DNA of 64,000 bases, taken from NCBI RefSeq assembly GCF_900090045.1, contig NW_021638309.1, forward strand, positions 1-64,000, in the 5' to 3' direction. A model generated the notes under the pieces. It ran no database searches. It saw only the letters and a list, made by a program, of their open reading frames with translations, and was not told where the DNA came from. Source of the DNA: Plasmodium malariae. Its lineage: Eukaryota; Apicomplexa; Aconoidasida; Haemosporida; Plasmodiidae. A program made the position numbers and the translations under genes. This document shows positions 51,191 through 64,000 of this stretch, piece after piece; within the stretch, counting starts at the first letter, position 1, and each line of letters begins with the position of its first letter.

Positions 51191-54100
51191 TTGATTTTTT
51201 TATGAAAATTGGAATTACTTAATTTTAGAATATATATATATATATATATTTCAAAAAAATTAATTATTTGTACCCATATTGCAGATAAAGAGATATAATT
51301 ATTTCCTCTGCTATTTTATTTTATTTTACTTTATATTTCAAAAAAAATATTAAATATCAAAAATAAAATAATTTGCATAAAAAAAAATTTTATATTAAAA
51401 ATTCATTTACAGATATTTTCGGAAAGTTTACTTATAATTAAATTAATATCAAATAAAATAATTTTGAGCAAAACTATTTTTATTAAGAATTCTCCAATAA
51501 TTATATACATTTTATTAGCGTAACAGAATAATACTAAATTTTTAATATCAATACTTTTTAGATAAGAATTAAAATCGCTTTTTTAGGGTATAAATAATTT
51601 ATTTTATAATAAGAATAAAAAGAAAATATATGCTGTGAGAATACATACATCAGCATATATTAGTAATATATCTGTTAATTTTTTTTTTTAATCCCCTTAA
51701 TGAGTTTAACCAACTTTACATTTTATTCCCTTAAAACCTTATTTTATAATTGAAAAAAGTAAGTCACTGCATACATATAATATTATTAACAAGACTGGGG
51801 AAAAAATAATAAAAAGCGGCTAATTAATTTTATAGCACAAATTGAAACCTAAGATGTACCATATGTCTAATGTATCTAAAGAACTCACTCCCAAATAATA
51901 TAAAAATTTCAGCCCACTATTAAATTTACATAAGAAACTCTTATCTTTTATTAACTACTATAGAATTTAACACTTTATGTAGTTGTATCACATTACTATA
52001 AATAGGATACTATAATTTTTATATATTTTAATAAAACTACTTTTATATATTGTTATTACAATAAAATTTACTAATGTTAATAATTTACTAATTTATATTT
52101 TCTTTTTGTTTTTTTTGCTAAGAAAAATATAAATCTATACGTTCTCTAAAAATGACAATATTAAATAGAAAGAATAAAATTATAAATGAAAAAAATAAGA
52201 AATGTTTAGTAGATAAAACATTTAAAAAAAACAGTTACAGCAAAAAATTAATATTCTTACGAAATACGAAAATATAACATATAAAATAACGTATAATGGA
52301 ATTTTGGAAAAGTTTTAATCCAATATTTTTATTTTTGATATTTTTATAGAGGATATAAGGGTGTTTAATTTTTACTGATTAACAAATAAATAATATCCAC
52401 ATTATCAATTAAATTGCAACTTCTATGTAATATAGATAAACAACTTAAATGATTTATGAAACACACCTTTAAACGTAGGAATATCTATTTTCATTAATGT
52501 TTGCTGAATGGTAAGGATATATATAACTATAAAAATATAATATATTAAATATGTTATTTTATTTATATAATAATAAATTTATATTATTTTGTATGAGAAA
52601 AATCATTTTCATATAGATAATCATTTAAAAACTTTATAACAAATGTTTTAAATTTTAATATACTATATACATACACTGTCTAAAAAACTTTATAAAAACA
52701 AGTTAATTGTCTTTTTATTTTATTTTGTAACATATATAGACATAAACCTATTTGAAAAGATTTATACTTCAAGAACTTTCAGTATTTCTTTCTTCTGAAT
52801 ATGTTTTACATTATCAAGCATTAAAATTTAGCATTTATCTAAAAAATTTCTATAACACACCTTAATAATTAATATTGTATTTTATAACTAACATATAATA
52901 TTATAGTTTACTCATTTTATAATCTCACATTTAATACATATGTTCTAAATATTTATGTAACACTATTTATAACTTTTCATATATTTATTTTTATCTAAAT
53001 TATTTTTTGAATGTTGTATTTATTATAAATATCCAAATCAATTTAAATTAATTATACATATTTTCCAAAGTTTGCTAATCATCTATAAATAATTGTCCTT
53101 TCGTCTTGAGATTTTCATGTACTTCCTTAGTAAATGTATACGAAATACATAAATAGTATAATTAAATATATATAATTATTGTATATAAGTATATCTATTA
53201 ATTTACATTCATATATTTATATTAATCACCAAAATTTTTTTGTTTGTTGTAGATATTTTGTCCACTTGTAATAATTATTTAACATATATATATATATTAT
53301 TATGATAGATTACATTCCTTTTAATTGATGGTGTTGCATGTATTATAATAATAACATTTTACATGACATTTTTTTATTTCAATTTATTCTTTAAATATAA
53401 ATTAATGTCCGTAATATATTATTTTTAGTGAAATTATTTTTTTAAAATTACTTCGATAAGTAATATTTTTATGACTTTCCTTACCATAGAACTACTAAAA
53501 TTTTTCTACAGCACTATTACCACAATGATTTCTATTGAAATACTTCTACACAAACATAAATATATTGAAATAAACGCTAATATGAGCATTATTACGCTTT
53601 TCATCTTCATGTTTTTCATTCTACTATGTAATATTACAAGTAATTAATTTTTCTAATTAATTTATTTTTTTCTATACATTTTTTGCTGTTTTATATTATA
53701 AGTTTACACACATATAACAATTGTAAATCTTATAACATAATTAAAACAAAAATTAAAGTATAATATTTTATTTTTTCTATGATCCAAATAAATTAATAGA
53801 TTACGTGAAAATATGCATACGTAATATTCCTGCGCCCATCTTTAATTATTGCATATGTATGCTTAGATGCTTGCTTAACGGTGGAAACAATTATTAGCAT
53901 ATGCATTAACATACAGATACAGTATATGTATTCACATATACTTATTTAATTATATAAGATATTTTTTATTATAAGAGGACAAACTAATAACGTGTGTTTG
54001 TACATTTATATTTGTTTTTCTTATACTTTATTATTTTCTATGTTCTTATTTTAACCTTCTGAATGCTTACGATGAACATATTAATTAAACTCCATATAAG

Positions 54101-57100
54101 AATATTCAATAGAGATAATCAGAAGTACGTTAATAGCTTTAACACAATATTAAATAGACTGCTGCTGAGCGAATTTTCTCTTCAACTTATTAATATAAAC
54201 AGCTCTCTGTTCATATGACTTACAATTAAAATTTTTTTTTTATTCCTTTTCTTAATTAACATTCGTAATAGAAATAGATGTTACAACGAATTCCATTCAT
54301 TGGAGATATGCTTCCTTGTCATTTATCTGAATCTTATAATGTGATTCATCCTTTTCTATGTAAATAAAGTTAATATTATTTTTTTACATATACAACAAAG
54401 GAACATAATGTGGCAATGTAAATAATTACATGTTAATAAGAATCCAATATTCTAAAGATTGTATATTTATAAACATATGTATGTGCATTCCTTTACAACT
54501 CTTGAATGTAAACAAGATAAAACACCCAATAAAAGCTAGTCTAAAATAAAAAAAGAAGCAATTCTGTATGTACATGCACCTTATATGCATAAATATTTAA
54601 TAATAAATAATGATATCATATTCATGTACTTATACATGTACATGAATATGTCTTCAAATTATGTATGCTATTTATATATATAAAATTAACTACCAAATAA
54701 AAAAACCTTATTCTATTTATTTTTTTTAAGAGGATTATGTTCACATTAGCTTCTTTATAAATGTATACTTCTGATTGAGTTACTGAGCTTTACATATGAT
54801 TGGGAGATTACATAAAAAAATTTTTGAATAAATACGTATGTATCTCGCGCATAATAAAAAATTGAAGAAGTATTATCATAAAAGAAAATAGACAAACTAT
54901 AATATATATATTGTATTTTATTTCGTTTATTATTTCTAGTTTTATCAAGTTTACTCTGTGTAGCAGTAAATCCTTGCATCAGCCCTTTTAAATATATGAA
55001 CACATAATTAAAATATTTAACTAGATATAAAAATAAATATTCATTTTATGAAATATAGAAACGTACATATGCGTAAATACATAAATGGATACATAATCCT
55101 ATAGAGTATATACACACATATCTACATATACCCATATACATATCCTCATACATACACACACACATATGCACACGATACTGCAGCATTTTTGACACAAAAA
55201 ATTTTTGTAAATAGTTGATTTCACTTTATATATCCCTGAGTCCTAAAGGTGTATATAATTAAAAATATATTTTTCCAATTTTTCGTCGTCCCTAACTTCC
55301 TAAGAGAAAAATAACAACATACTCAATTATCGTTCCTCTCTTTTTTATTTTTACTTCTTTATGTTTCATCTGTATTAACAATTTATATATATATCTATCT
55401 TCATTTTTTAGAAGTATATCTCTCTAATTGTCCATTTACAAAGGGAAACAAATTAAAATAAGAAAAAAAAGATTTTTAAATGTTCCTTATTGTTATATAT
55501 TCATTATAATACATAATTATACTTTGTGTTATTATTTTTTTTTTTTTTATGATTTCTTTTACATTTTTTCTGGTTTTATTTTTGCATGATCTTTTATCTA
55601 ACTTTTTTTGTCTTCTCCATTCTCTCTTTTTTTATATTAACATTTTTTTACGAAAAAATAACTCATCCTGATAGAAAGAAAGGTAACCAAAAGAACGAAA
55701 TTTTGTCTTCATTAAGGTAAAATTTCAATTCTTATAATGCGCATACTGCTAATACTCTCTATACTCTATTTTATTTTACACTAAAACTTTTTCATGTACT
55801 AGACCGGTTAATAATACAATAAACAGTATACCAAAAAAAAAAAACTTGATAACATTTACAATTATTATTACATACAATACAACAATTATTATAACTTGTT
55901 AGCTCTCGATTAACACATTAGTGACTTTTTCATAATGACAAAAAAGAATTCTATTTTTTTTTTTTTTTTTTAAATTCCAATAAAAATTAGTATACTTAAA
56001 ATTTTATAATTTCCACTTTTCATTTATAATATTTCACATATAAATTAAAAAATAATAATAATAAAAATAAGTTAAAAACTTAAAGTATAAATTTGAAATA
56101 ATAGAGAGAAGTTTCAAATTTATGTTAAAAGGAGGCATAAAAAATATTAACAATGTTTTTGAATTTTAGATATATAATTAATATGTATTAACTACTTGTA
56201 TTCACGTGTAAATATTTATAAAAGTTTAAAAAAATAAAAGAGGCAGAAATATAACAGTAAATATGGAATTTAGTAACACATGCATAAAATAATATCTATA
56301 TAATCCATTTAACCAAATATTTAAATAAATACAAAGATGTACAAGTAAAGAGTATAAAAAAATAATGCCCATACAAAAACACGTACAATGTTTTTAATAA
56401 ATTCTTATTCCGCATTTGATTAAAGTAATAATTATAAGGTATCCTTATTTTTCTTTTTATAGGAGTTAATTTTTATCAAATATACTCTTATATATAAGAA
56501 AAATAAGTAATAAGGTAAAATTATAATTGTTGTTTCAATTACTTCCTTACTTTATTATACTGACCTATATATAATTATTATGTGTAAATTATACATTATT
56601 GCAATTAACTAATAATTATTTTAAAGATTATATTACAATTTTTCATGTGTATATCCGTATATTTACCATATTAAACAAAACAATACAGACGTAATAAATT
56701 ATTTACTAAATACAAATTAACTAAGCATATATTTCTATATCGACTATATACATATTATATTTTATTATTTATATGTTTTTTTTTTCGTATATTATATTTT
56801 TCTAATAATAGAAAGAAATAAAATTTTAATTAACTTTTTTTTTTTAAGTTATAATATTTTTTAAAATATGAAATATAATATTACTTACATTCAGAAACAG
56901 TTCAAATGACTATATAATAACTATGGATCATGTTAATATATGTTATCCAATGAATGTTTACTAAATATTCTTATCTTATTTCCTTATTATTAAGTTATAA
57001 AAATTATTATTTTTTAAAAGTCCCATATAACTTAATAATAATGCATTCATAATAATAATAATCAAAAATAATATTTTACTACTTCATTAATTATCAGATA

Positions 57101-59515
57101 CAATATAATATATTAGTTATAATAATTAAAATATCATGAATTTATTAAAGTATCTTAAAATATAAATAGGTACAATAAAGTTGACTTTGTGTTTGATCTC
57201 TTGCGTACACATTTTTCGTCATAGATTTAATAATGATTACTAGTCAATAATAGTAAAAAATCAGATATATCTCTTTCTCTATTTCTCTTAATTAATAGTA
57301 CATTTTCACTTTTAATTTATATAAATCTACTAAATAACTGAAGGTTAATTACATTATTAAAGCTGTCATTCCATAAAATTTTCATAAAATATACATACAT
57401 TACATGTAAAATATTTTTATCAATTTTAATATACACTTCAAATATTTCCATAATAAATAGTTTATAAGAAAATGGAATAAATATTTCTTTACGAACGCAT
57501 AATAAGTCTTATTATGATCAATATAAAAATTATTTTAGCTAAGCTTTTTATGTAACATATAGGAAATAAAAATATTGTAATAACTTTTATGTAGTTAAGA
57601 TTTTTTCTAAATTACAGAAAAATATATATGCATACAATTAATGATTAAATATTTCCTAAATGAAAATATTCCAGTTAAAATAGAATTTTTTATTTTACAA
57701 AATATAATTTTTATTTATTACATGTAGAAATGTAAAAAAAAAAAAATAATAAAATAATGTAGTAATATAATTATTCTACATATATATATATATACATTAT
57801 AAACAAAAAGATATATTTTTTTAACACATAGTCAAATATAATATTATCAAAAGAAAAAAAATACATTAGTTTTTTTATTAAAATTTTTAATAACAATATT
57901 TTCTGTTTCAAAATGTAAATTTTTCCATATATGCTGTTTTATGTGTATACTTTCATAAGTATACTTTTATATAAAAAAACTATTAAGGTGTTATTTTATT
58001 TACTAAATAATTATTTTTAAAGTTTATTCAACTATTATAACTAAAGCATATATCTATACTATATTATAATATTCGTTTGAATCTATACATAAGCGAATAT
58101 AACAAATGAAATTTATTAGCAAAACTTTTGCATGCAAAATCATTCACATAACACTTGATTAAAACGTGTGCAAAGTAATACAGTTATTTTTTAAATATAT
58201 CTAATTAAAACTTATTTAAGTAGAAGAACAGCATTATCTATTTATGAATTATCTATAAAAAAAAAATAATTTTTTTTTAATTTCGTTCTATTAAAAATAT
58301 GGGCATTAAAAATATAGAGTAGTAATTCTGTCGTAGGTCCCATATAGAGTTTATGTATATTTTAAATAATATTAACTCTTTATATGATACATTTGTAAAC
58401 ATAAGAAATAGAGAATATAAAACAAACAGAATTGTACTTTTCTATATTATTGTAGAAAATATATATTTATTATTATTGCCACCTAGTATTATATATCTTT
58501 ATATATATATGTAAATTTACCATAATAAAAAATCAAAAAAAAAAAAACATTTTTATACATATTATATGTTAATATGGTACTACATTATTTCATTAATAGT
58601 ATCTTTTAAAAATTCTTAAAATAAAAAAAATAATTAATTTAGTTATATATTTTCAATAAATATATATTTATTTAAACATTCCAAAATTTAATTAACATCA
58701 CAATCGAGCACTATAATAATAAATTAAATAATTTATCTCTCCATTTAATTGTATATATTTTTTATTCCTATGTTAGTAAACTATTTTAATTAAACTATAT
58801 TTAAAAGGGATATTTTTTTTTTTGTGTACTTATAACATCACTTTTATGTCTTGAAAAAAAAAATTTGGAATATATTAAAAAAACCTTTTAAAATAAAAAT
58901 GTTTTATAATATATTTCCTATAATACATAATTAAAATTATACACATTAGGCTTTTGCTTTGTTAAGAAAAATATATATATAAATATATATCAAACGAAAT
59001 ATATCTACTTTTTTTTCATTAAATTTAAAAGAGAACCCTTATATTTCCAGTATGAAATTGATATGGCATTAGCTTAATAAATTAAATAAATAAACATTTT
59101 GGTTTAGCATAAAATTGAAAACATAATGTAACTACTTTTATAGAAAATAAAAATTAACTCACTTTATAAAATTTTATGAGTTGTCATATTTTATATTCGT
59201 TTTAGCGCATGCATATATATTTTATGAAAATCTAATTAGATACAAAAATGTTCATACGAAATCATTATGTTTATTCAGGATTAAGTCTAATTTATAATAC
59301 AAATTAAAAAATATTAAAATTCTTAAATTAACAAAAATACTAAAAACATATTTTTTTACAAATATATATATCAAAAAGGGTATATATAAGTAGTAGTGTT
59401 TATAACATTTAAGCAATATTTTTCATTTTTCTTAAGCATAATATTAAATTTATTACTATTATTACTTCAAATTAAGAACTTAAATAAATAAAAAAATTAT
59501 ATCTTCTTATTCATA
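51191..59515. repeat. Long non-coding block, copy 3
   Basis: Colinear with copy 1 at an offset of about 43.9 kb along its whole length (anchors 53455-53590, 54060-54120, 54900-55050, 55540-55630, 55850-55940, 56760-57050), including the part absent from copy 2. Local CA-rich repeat at 55150-55175. The minus-strand ORF at 54755-55003 overlaps an anchor conserved as DNA but not in frame. No intact gene seen. Confidence 0.6.
52740..52860 (-). pseudogene. Frameshifted counterpart of the 40-codon fragment (copy 3)
   Basis: At the same position in the third long block. A minus-strand frame gives DNVKHIQKKEILKVLEV and then a stop. It resembles the FDKVRDSRMQELFKEQ part of the copy at 8838, but the upstream NFN.. 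part lies in another frame. Kept as a weak relic. Confidence 0.25.
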
Positions 59516-60511
59516 TTACCTTTTTTTGAACTTAAGCTTCTGATATTTCTTTACTTTTTTATGGTAGTAAAAAATCCCTAATATAAGTGTGATACCTAAT
59601 ATTATTAATGGTACAATATATACTATATAACCAAACAAATTCTCTACATAAACATGCTCTGTTATTGCCTCCCATTTTTTATCTTTACACTTCCCAATAT
59701 AGTTTTTTACTTTTTCCGTAGACTTAAACAACCAACTTAACTGACAATCTTTCAAATAATTATGTAAATTACTGTACCACACATTTCCGAAGCAAGAAAC
59801 AAGTATTTCAGTCAACATCACTTTAAGTCCATAAAAGGGATACATATCTAATATGATATATATTGATAACAACAATATTAATGCTACAGGGGCAAAAATT
59901 CGTAATCTGTATTTTTTAAATATAGTTTGTTTGTAGACCTTATTACTAATTGTCCTGTTTTTTTCAAGAAAATCGAAATAATCCAGTTCTTTGAATATTT
60001 TTTTTTCAAGATTAGAATATTTTTTTGTTTCGAATATATTAGATTTATTTGTTGTAATTTGTTTATGGTCTTTTGCATATTTTGAAGAACTTCCATTTGA
60101 ATATTTGTTTTTTGCTTTGGAGGATTCTTCAACAGTCTTGTGTTTTATTTCTATCTCTTCATTATATGGAAAAAATTTTAACCCTACCATACTTGAATCA
60201 TTATTGTTCTTACATTTTGCAAGTAGTCGATAATTTCTTGCATTTAATTTTCTTTCAATATAGTTCTCATCATCTAATGATTTGTTAATAGAACTCTAAA
60301 AAAATAAAAAAAAAATGTTCAACATTTAAAGGAATAAATAATATAAACGTAAAAAGAAGTATTAATAATAATAAAATAATTAGAATACGAATAGAATATA
60401 TACGTTTAAATCTTATTTTCATACCATATTATTGGTGAAATTCCATATACAAATTAAAAAGATAAAAGAAGCAACATTAATAAATGAGAGTGACTTAATA
60501 TTTTTTTCCAT
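59516..60511 (-). CDS. fam-l exported membrane protein, two exons, intact
   Basis: Exon 1 60511-60425 (29 codons, MEKNIKSLSFINVASFIFLI), intron 60424-60296 (129 nt, GTATGAAAAT...TTTTTTAG), exon 2 60295-59516; 288 aa. RLLAK at residues 52-56, a Lys/Glu/Ser-rich linker, FETKKYSN at 117-124, KELDYFDFLEKNRTISNKVY, TM1 at about 161-178, a loop with three Cys and several Trp, TM2 at about 259-281, and the tail YYHKKVKKYQKLKFKKR. Fully open from acceptor to stop. It pairs with a fam-m locus 2.5 kb upstream on the same strand. Short ORFs on the opposite strand and in a second frame around 59.9-60.3 kb are shadows of this gene. Confidence 0.92.
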
Positions 60512-62998
60512 AATTTATATTTATAATATTGTAATGCACTAAGCAAAATATTAATTAAATATAATACGCTTCTAAGTACAATGGAAGCTATACATATAAT
60601 TTTTTTTTAATATTTTCTGTACAATAATAATAAAAATTTTATAAATCAAATGCTTCGTACAACAAATATAACGAAATATATCTTTTTTTTATATAAGTTT
60701 TATACTAATTTTATTTTAAATAGTCGAATTATCATTAAAATGAAATAATGTACATTTATTTATAATTATTCAAATTACAAAAATTAATTATTTAATATAT
60801 TATATTACCTAAGTAATTCTTTTATTATCCTTTTAAAAATAAAATAAAAAAATATATAAGTTTTCTTAATCATTGTCTATAATGAGTTTATATGGATCAT
60901 GGAATATATAGAATATAGAGAATATAGATAATTTTTTGCTCTGTTTATTCAGATTATAAAAACATTTTTTAATGATGTTTTTCTGTTACTAATTAACATT
61001 ATATTTTTTAAAAACAAGTTACTATAGTCAAATAATATTAATTATTATAATAGTATAATAAATGCTGTAAAAAATATTTTGTTAAATATTTTATGATATT
61101 TTAATTATAACGCTTTTATTCTTTAATAGTAAATAATATTTTTAAAAAATTGAATTTATATTATATTACCATATATATACAACAAAATATATTTTAAATA
61201 TGAATAAATTATAATTTTTTATTATTGTACAACAATTTTAGAAAATCACTAATTTAAGTTTAATTTATATCATTATATAAGTATAAGATGTTTTAAAATT
61301 TACAGACTTTATTTATTATATAATTTCTACTTACATATGCATTTTAACGTACTAATATATTATAATATAATAATAAATAAAAATATTGTAAATCTTGTAT
61401 TAAATAAATATTATTACCGTAATATACTTCATTAATTCATAATCTTAATTTTGACATTGACGTATATAGATATCACTTTTTTCATCAATGTACATTATGA
61501 CAGTTTTTTAGAATAAACCTATAAATAAAAGTGTAAAAACAACTATGAAATTATTGTAATGAAATAATAAATATTGTTATTTCCCTATTTATTGAACACT
61601 ATACAAATACACAAAACTAGTAATACCCTGCATAATGTTACTACTAAGATTAAAATTACACTTATACATGTTGAAAACTTATTATCCGTAAAATAAAAAA
61701 ATAAATCTGTATTTATGGTTTATATGCATAAAACAAAATAGGCTTTTTTTTTAATTTATTTAAACTATTATTGTTTCAAATGTTAATGAATTAGTAACTG
61801 TCAATATAATCTATTTATATTTTTATATATATTTGAAATAATATTAAATTTTAATTAATATATTTATGGAAAACAATAAATTACAACTAAAATACATAAA
61901 TAAATACCCACAAATAATTAAAAAAAACGGAAAAAAAAATATTTTTTCTTGAAATATTGATGAAAATTAAAATTTTATTTATATATCACATTTTTTGATA
62001 TTTACAATTATGTCAAAGAAAAAATAAAAATATTTATATATGCTATGTATTAATATATGATTAAATATATTTTCTTATTTTAGTCCTATAATAATATAGA
62101 GAATGATAACAATATATAGTATATTTATTTATAAATATTCACTATAATACATATGTATTGATAATTATGTAAAATTTAATTAACACCACAATGTAGCATA
62201 CTTGTACATGGATATATACGTATAAATTTTCATATAATTGTAAAAATTCAGGATATATAATTTAGAAAATATTTTAATATAATCTATAAATAGAAAGGAT
62301 ATTATATTATTATATATTTATAATTTCACATTTATATTATTAAAACTGAATTAAATCTTATAAATATATCTTTACAAATATGGTTTCTTCTTTCACATTA
62401 CTCATAAATTTATTTTATAGAATAACAGTTTAATTTTAAAGATAAAAAATATATGTATATATAAATATCACTGCAACAAAATCCATTCACTACATTTTAT
62501 AAAATTCTAAACAAGATATATTTATGGTTAATTTTAATATAATGATACATACTAATTCTTATAATGAACAAATAATAATTTTATTGTAATAGAAGGTTAA
62601 AAATAGAAAGCATCAATTTTGATTACTAATCCTTTTATCACAGTTGTATAAATATATATGAATTATGATATTCTATATTTGCTTTAAAGAACAAATATAT
62701 ATCTTCCATAGAAATATATTTAACTACATAAATATAAGCATTAGGTTATATATATTTAATTCAACTTTTATAATAATTTAGTATAAACATTTATAAACAT
62801 AAGAACATTAAAATCCCCAATGAAAAGAAAAAAATAATTTTTTATTATTAATTAAAAAACTAGATATGCTAACGTACATTCGTAATATTATGACAATTCC
62901 AGGTATGCTTATTAATAATATACCACTGAAAATCTTACATATATGACTTCATATTTAAGACTTCTTGATAGAATAATATATATTCCATATTATTAATT
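60512..62998. other. Intergenic DNA between fam-l and fam-m
   Basis: Upstream element at 60901-60932. The fam-m 3' flank signature is near 62650-62690. No gene seen. Confidence 0.5.
60901..60932 (-). promoter_or_regulatory. fam upstream element (gene at 59516-60511)
   Basis: TAGAATATAGAGAATATAGA followed by TAAT on the plus strand, about 390-421 bp upstream of the start codon. Confidence 0.6.
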
Positions 62999-63868
62999 TT
63001 ACTCAGTGATCAACTTAATTTTTTTATATTTTTCATTATTTATTAAGATCTTTGTAATTCCTACTACTATTATAATAGCTAATATAAAAAGAAGTATAGA
63101 AAATAATAATGGATAAGTATAGGATGGTACTGGGATGTTCTCTGTTAACTTAAAAGCGCTTATTATTGATTCCATGATCTTTTCTGCAGCAATTTTCAAG
63201 TAGCCTAATCCTTGTAATATGGGGTATCCTATTCCCAACACAAAAAAAATAAAAAATATGAAAACTCCAAATCCATAATTTCTAAATTTTATTTTTTTTA
63301 AACCTATATCACCAATTCTCCTGTTTTTTTCAAGAAAATAATCATAATCTTTTTTTTTTATCCACTTTTTTTCAAAATGGAAATGTTTTCCATCAAACAT
63401 TCCTTTATTATAATTTATTACTTCTGTATAGTATTGCGCCTTATTCAGTGAACTTCTATTTTATTTTTTGTGTTTCATTGTGTCTCCTTCTATATTAAAT
63501 ATATCTCTTTGAGAATAACCTCTATTATTAGGTATATCATCTTTTAAACTTGCACTATTTGAATCCTTGCTCTGCTTATATTTTCCTAGTAATCTGTAAT
63601 TCTTTATGTCTAATTTCTGACCAAGGTTATAGTGCACATCCAATATTTTGTTAAATGAAATCTAAAAAAGAAAAGAAAGAATTTTTTTAATTAAAAAAAA
63701 ATATATTTTTAAAAGTTTATATTAAAAAAAAAGAACAAAATATATAAAAAATACATATAAATTAAAATAATATTGTAATACTATATCATTTTCAAAATTT
63801 AGAATCCAAGTTGAAATTATAAAAAAAAAAATTTCAGTAAATATGAATAACTTCTTTGGCTTTTCCAT
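62999..63868 (-). pseudogene. fam-m gene with one in-frame stop
   Basis: Exon 1 63868-63782 (29 codons, MEKPKKLFIF..., poly-Phe hydrophobic core), intron 63781-63662 (120 nt, GTATTACAAT...TTTTTTAG), exon 2 63661-62999. The frame is kept across 221 codons, but codon 67 of exon 2 is TAA (63461-63463), between MKHKK and NRSSLNKAQYY. Family members have a Lys/Gln-Ser-Asn run here, so a single substitution is enough to explain it. Upstream of the stop is RLLGK at residues 52-56; downstream are YNKGMFDGKHFHFEKKW, TM1, TM2 and the tail ILINNEKYKKIKLITE, all undamaged. The truncated product would be 95 aa with signal and export motif only. It may be a very recent pseudogene or a base-call error. Confidence 0.85.
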
Positions 63869-64000
63869 TATATAGATTTTTATTATACTGATATAATTAG
63901 TAAAGAAAAAAATTTAAATTATATAACATATTTCTACTAATAAATGAATCTTTATTTATTCAAAAAAAAAATTTTTATTATTCCTTAGTAAGTACGTAAT

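Noticed and set aside
1..64000. Telomere repeats, tRNA/rRNA genes, CRISPR arrays, transposons
   Set aside because: Looked for GGGTTYA-type arrays, tRNA-like stems, regularly spaced repeats and transposase or RT motifs; none seen. The subtelomeric assignment rests on gene content only.

Overview
The window is subtelomeric DNA from a malaria parasite, most likely Plasmodium malariae or its near-identical relative P. brasilianum. The base composition is extremely AT-rich, with long A/T homopolymers and (TA)n tracts. Every recognisable intact gene has two exons: a short signal-peptide exon, one small intron, and a second exon carrying an RxL export motif and two membrane segments. These are the fam-l and fam-m families, which to my knowledge are expanded only in the P. 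malariae lineage. I assign the names from memory of the C-termini (fam-l ends YYHKKVKKYEKIK..KR, fam-m ends RNNEKYKKIK....), so the l/m labels should be confirmed.

Layout: ten fam-l/fam-m loci all lie on the minus strand. From left to right they are fam-l 3504-4469 (C-terminal frameshift), fam-l 15612-16585 (C-terminal frameshift), fam-m 21998-22953 (intact), fam-l 25650-26618 (frameshift), fam-m 29168-30068 (pseudogene), fam-l 32781-33745 (pseudogene), fam-l 43209-44192 (intact), fam-m 46827-47684 (intact), fam-l 59516-60511 (intact) and fam-m 62999-63868 (one in-frame stop). Closely spaced neighbours repeat about every 3.6 kb. Three larger gaps (about 4.5-15.6, 33.7-43.2 and 47.7-59.5 kb) hold diverged, colinear copies of one long non-coding block. 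At its left end each copy carries a ruined two-exon gene that looks like a generic 'Plasmodium exported protein'. The only plus-strand gene is a badly decayed pir pseudogene at 19218-20188.

Shared architecture: in all ten fam loci exon 1 is 84-87 nt (86 in the two loci with an exon 1 frameshift), the intron is 120-131 nt and in phase 0, and the arginine of the RxL motif is residue 23 of exon 2. A conserved AGAGAATATAGATAATA-like element lies about 390-440 bp upstream of the start codons (about 470-520 bp for one), and conserved blocks lie about 200 and 350 bp downstream of the stops. One more copy of the upstream element at 361-402 predicts another minus-strand fam gene starting just beyond the left edge.

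Function: the products are predicted to enter the secretory pathway and be exported into the infected red cell or placed on a membrane; their molecular function is not evident from sequence. No RNA genes, telomere repeats, CRISPR arrays or bacterial-type elements were seen.
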